Of a stretch of DNA of 64,000 nucleotides, positions 61,667 through 64,000 are shown piece after piece. The translations under genes and the position numbers were made by a program. The notes under the pieces were generated by a model, which ran no database searches, was not told the origin of the DNA, and saw only the letters and a list, made by a program, of their open reading frames with translations. Origin of the DNA: Auanema rhodensis (Eukaryota > Nematoda > Chromadorea > Rhabditida > Rhabditidae); NCBI GenBank assembly GCA_964057225.1, contig OZ059895.1:23384688-23448687 (forward strand). Reading direction: 5' to 3'. Within the stretch, counting starts at the first letter, position 1. The number at the start of each line of letters is the position of its first letter.

Positions 61667-64000
61667 TTTTTAAGCTGCGTCGATCTGTGTTATCAGATTT
61701 GCGCTAGCTTAAAAATGCACCGAGATATCAACTGATATATGTTCACACTTATATCCTCGATTTTCACCCTGAAGAATTAATTTTTTCGTTGAATAACAAT
61801 GTCCATCGTCTTTGCCTTGAAAAAAGGAATCTAAAAACATCTACTTTTTGCTAAATTATTTTGAAATTTTTCGAAAAAATTTTTGTCAAAATGTTTTTGG
61901 AAGCAATGTTGAGTGTACATGGAAACTCAACATACACTAATGCATCATTTTTCAAACGATCATAACTAATTTTTGTATTAAGCGTTTCTCAATGTAGTAT
62001 AGTGCATTCGATGCGGATTTTTAAGCTGCGTCGATCTGTGTTATCAGATTTGCGCTAGCTTAAAAATGCACCGAGATATCAACTGATATATGTTCACACT
62101 TATATCCTCGATTTTCACCCTGAAGAATTAATTTTTTCGTTGAATAACAATGTCCATCGTCTTTGCCTTGAAAAAAGGAATCTAAAAACATCTACTTTTT
62201 GCTAAATTATTTTGAAATTTTTCGAAAAAATTTTTGTCAAAATGTTTTTGGAAGCAATGTTGAGTGTACATGGAAACTCAACATACACTAATGCATCATT
62301 TTTCAAACGATCATAACTAATTTTTGTATTAAGCGTTTCTCAATGTAGTATAGTGCATTCGATGCGGATTTTTAAGCTGCGTCGATCTGTGTTATCAGAT
62401 TTGCGCTAGCTTAAAAATGCACCGAGATATCAACTGATATAAGTTCACACTTATATCCTCGATTTTCACCCTGAAGAATTAATTTTTTCGTTGAATAACA
62501 ATGTCCATCGTCTTTGCCTTGAAAAAAGAAATCTAAAAACATCTACTTTTTGCTAAATTATTTTGAAATTTTTCGAAAAAATTTTTGTCAAAATGTTTTT
62601 GGAAGCAATGTTGAGTGTACATGGAAACTCAACATACACTAATGCATCATTTTTCAAACGATCATAACTAATTTTTGTATTAAGCGTTTCTCAATGTAGT
62701 ATAATGCATTCGATGCGGATTTTTAAGCTGCAATGATCTGTGTTATCAGATTTGCGCTAGCTTAAAAATGCACCGAGATATCAACTGATATATGTTCACA
62801 CTTATCTCCTCGATTTTCACCCTGAAGAATTAATTTTTTCGTTGAATAACAATGTCCATCGTCTTTGCCTTGAAAAAAAGAATCTAAAAACATCTACTTT
62901 TTGCTAAATTATTTTGAAATTTTTCGAAAAAATTTTTGTCAAAATGTTTTTGGAAGCAATGTTGAGTGTACATGGAAACTCAACATACACTAATGCATCA
63001 TTTTTCAAACGATCATAACTAATTTTTGTATTAAGCGTTTCTCAATGTAGTATAGTGCATTCGATGCGGATTTTTAAGCTGCGTCGATCTGTGTTATCAG
63101 ATTTGCGCTAGCTTAAAAATGCACCGAGATATCAACTGATATATGTTCACACTTATATCCTCGATTTTCACCCTGAAGAATTAATTTTTTCGTTGAATAA
63201 CAATGTCCATCGTCTTTGCCTTGAAAAAAGGAATCTAAAAACATCTACTTTTTGCTAAATTATTTTGAAATTTTTCGAAAAAATTTTTGTCAAAATGTTT
63301 TTGGAAGCAATGTTGAGTGTACATGGAAACTCAACATACACTAATGCATCATTTTTCAAACGATCATAACTAATTTTTGTATTAAGCGTTTCTCAATGTA
63401 GTATAGTGCATTCGATGCGGATTTTTAAGCTGCGTCGATCTGTGTTATCAGATTTGCGCTAGCTTAAAAATGCACCGAGATATCAACTGATATATGTTCA
63501 CACTTATATCCTCGATTTTCACCCTGAAGAATTGATTTTTTCGTTGAATAACAATGTTCATCGTCTTTGCCTTGAAAAAAGGAATCTAAAAACATCTACT
63601 TTTTGCTAAATTATTTTGAAATTTTTCGAAAAAATTTTTGTCAAAATGTTTTTGGAAGCAATGTTGAGTGTACATGGAAACTCAACATACACTAATGCAT
63701 CATTTTTCAAACGATCATAACTAATTTTTGTATTAGCGCGTTTCTCAATGTAGTATTGTGCATTCGATGCGGATTTTTAAGCTGCGTCGATCTGTGTTAT
63801 CAGATTTGCGCTAGCTTAAAAATGCACCGAGATATCAACTGATATATGTTCACACTTATATCCTCGATTTTCACCCTGAAGAATTAATTTTTTCGTTGAA
63901 TAACAATGTCCATCGTCTTTGCCTTGAAAAAAGGAATCTAAAAACATCTACTTTTTGCTAAATTATTTTGAAATTTTTCGAAAAAATTTTTGTCAAAATG
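61667..64000 (+). repeat. Units U177-U183, mostly type a with private changes
   Basis: U177, U178 and U181 are ordinary type a. U179 is GA with TATAATGC. U180 has an AAT start, T74, AAAAAAAGAATC and CTTATCTCC, all unusual. U182 has indels. U183 is cut by the window end at unit position 227 and is type a as far as seen. Confidence 0.85.
63422..63773 (+). repeat. Unit U182 with a one-base insertion (352 bp)
   Basis: TATTAAGCGTTTC is changed to TATTAGCGCGTTTC near 63731-63744, a net gain of one base. Other changes are GAATTGATTT, T137 and GTATTGTGC. Confidence 0.9.

Larger units (their letters stand above)
1..64000. repeat. 351-bp tandem satellite DNA array, 182 complete units plus a partial one
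   Basis: The motif TTTTTAAGCTGC recurs at 1, 352, 703, 1054 and onward every 351 bp to 63774, always on the plus strand. Eight units of altered length explain every shift: three of -4, one of -7, one of -91, one of -1 and two of +1. The expected and observed starts of U183 then agree exactly. Most neighbouring units differ at only a few positions, so the array has been homogenised by unequal exchange or conversion. Base composition is about 31% G+C. No unique sequence, gene, transposon or inverted segment interrupts it. Such arrays are known from centromeric and pericentromeric heterochromatin of eukaryotes. The location is my inference, and the family is not one I recognise. Confidence 0.98.

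Noticed and set aside
1-64000. CRISPR array
   Set aside because: Repeats are 351 bp and directly contiguous with no unique spacers, and no cas genes are present.
1-64000. rDNA spacer, telomeric repeat or tRNA cluster
   Set aside because: There is no rRNA or tRNA-like sequence, no short G-rich telomere motif, and no unique gene between repeats.

Overview
The whole window is one uninterrupted head-to-tail satellite DNA array. It has no recognisable protein-coding gene, RNA gene, transposon or non-satellite flank. The repeat unit is 351 bp and about 31% G+C (109 of 351 bases in unit 1). Taking the first T of TTTTTAAGCTGC as unit position 1, unit 1 begins at base 1 and the array holds 182 complete units (U1-U182) plus the first 227 bp of U183, which starts at 63774. 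I followed the register through the window. All length departures come from eight units: U18, U38 and U44 (347 bp), U58 (344), U23 (260), U136 (350), U175 and U182 (352 each). With these included, the arithmetic closes exactly. All units lie in the same orientation.

A pure, AT-rich array of this length, with a monomer near twice a nucleosome repeat and layered higher-order repeats, is typical of pericentromeric or centromeric heterochromatin of a eukaryote. An invertebrate animal such as an insect is plausible from base composition and monomer size, but I do not recognise the family, and the species cannot be read from the sequence.

Units fall into subfamilies set by linked variants at about a dozen positions: 13-15 (GTC or AAT), 17 (A or T), 23 (G or T), 74 (T or A), 137 (C or T), 160-161 (GG, GA, CA or AA), 183 (T or C), 233 (G or A), 238 (C or T), 308 (T or C), 310 (T or A), 349 (G or A). 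The labels used here are as follows. Type a: GTC, G23, T74, GG. Type b: GTC, T17, A74, GA, A233. Type c: AAT, A74, GA. Type d: AAT, T74, GG, C183, C308. Type e: like a, with CA. Type f: T23, A74, GG, C183, C308. Type p: poly-T replacement plus CA. Type g: usually AAT with T137 and GG, often with AAAACTTTTG near 210-219. Type h: A74, T137, ATTCTG near 192. Type i: CATCGTCC, CTTAAA, ATCTTG, TTTTTTG and usually TATTGAG. Type k: T23, A74, CA. Type l: T23, A74, GG, C308, often A350. Type m: GTC, T74, GA.

Layout. 1-11488 has a b c d and e f a f blocks, with a ten-unit block present twice 18 units apart. 11489-16043 has a six-unit higher-order repeat (a b c a p f). 16044-20950 is a transition zone with the first g h i trio and the last poly-T unit. 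20951-26215 has a three-unit repeat (b c a, then b c c). 26216-33235 has a 13-unit repeat (g h i k l a g plus six more) and a partial second copy. 32885-36043 and 37799-39904 have g h i trios. 39905-47275 is b/c-rich, with a four-unit block copied seven units apart. 47276-53241 is mixed. 53242-56049 is a return of the i k l a g h i k order. 56401-59910 has a five-unit repeat present twice. 59911-61666 has a two-unit alternation. 61667-64000 has mostly a-type units with more private mutations.

The monomer also contains several short dyads that could form hairpins or cruciforms, and a run of phased A/T tracts that predicts bent DNA. Any function is therefore likely structural (chromatin or centromere) rather than coding. 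The few reading frames of about 63 codons are accidental products of single changes at one stop codon.
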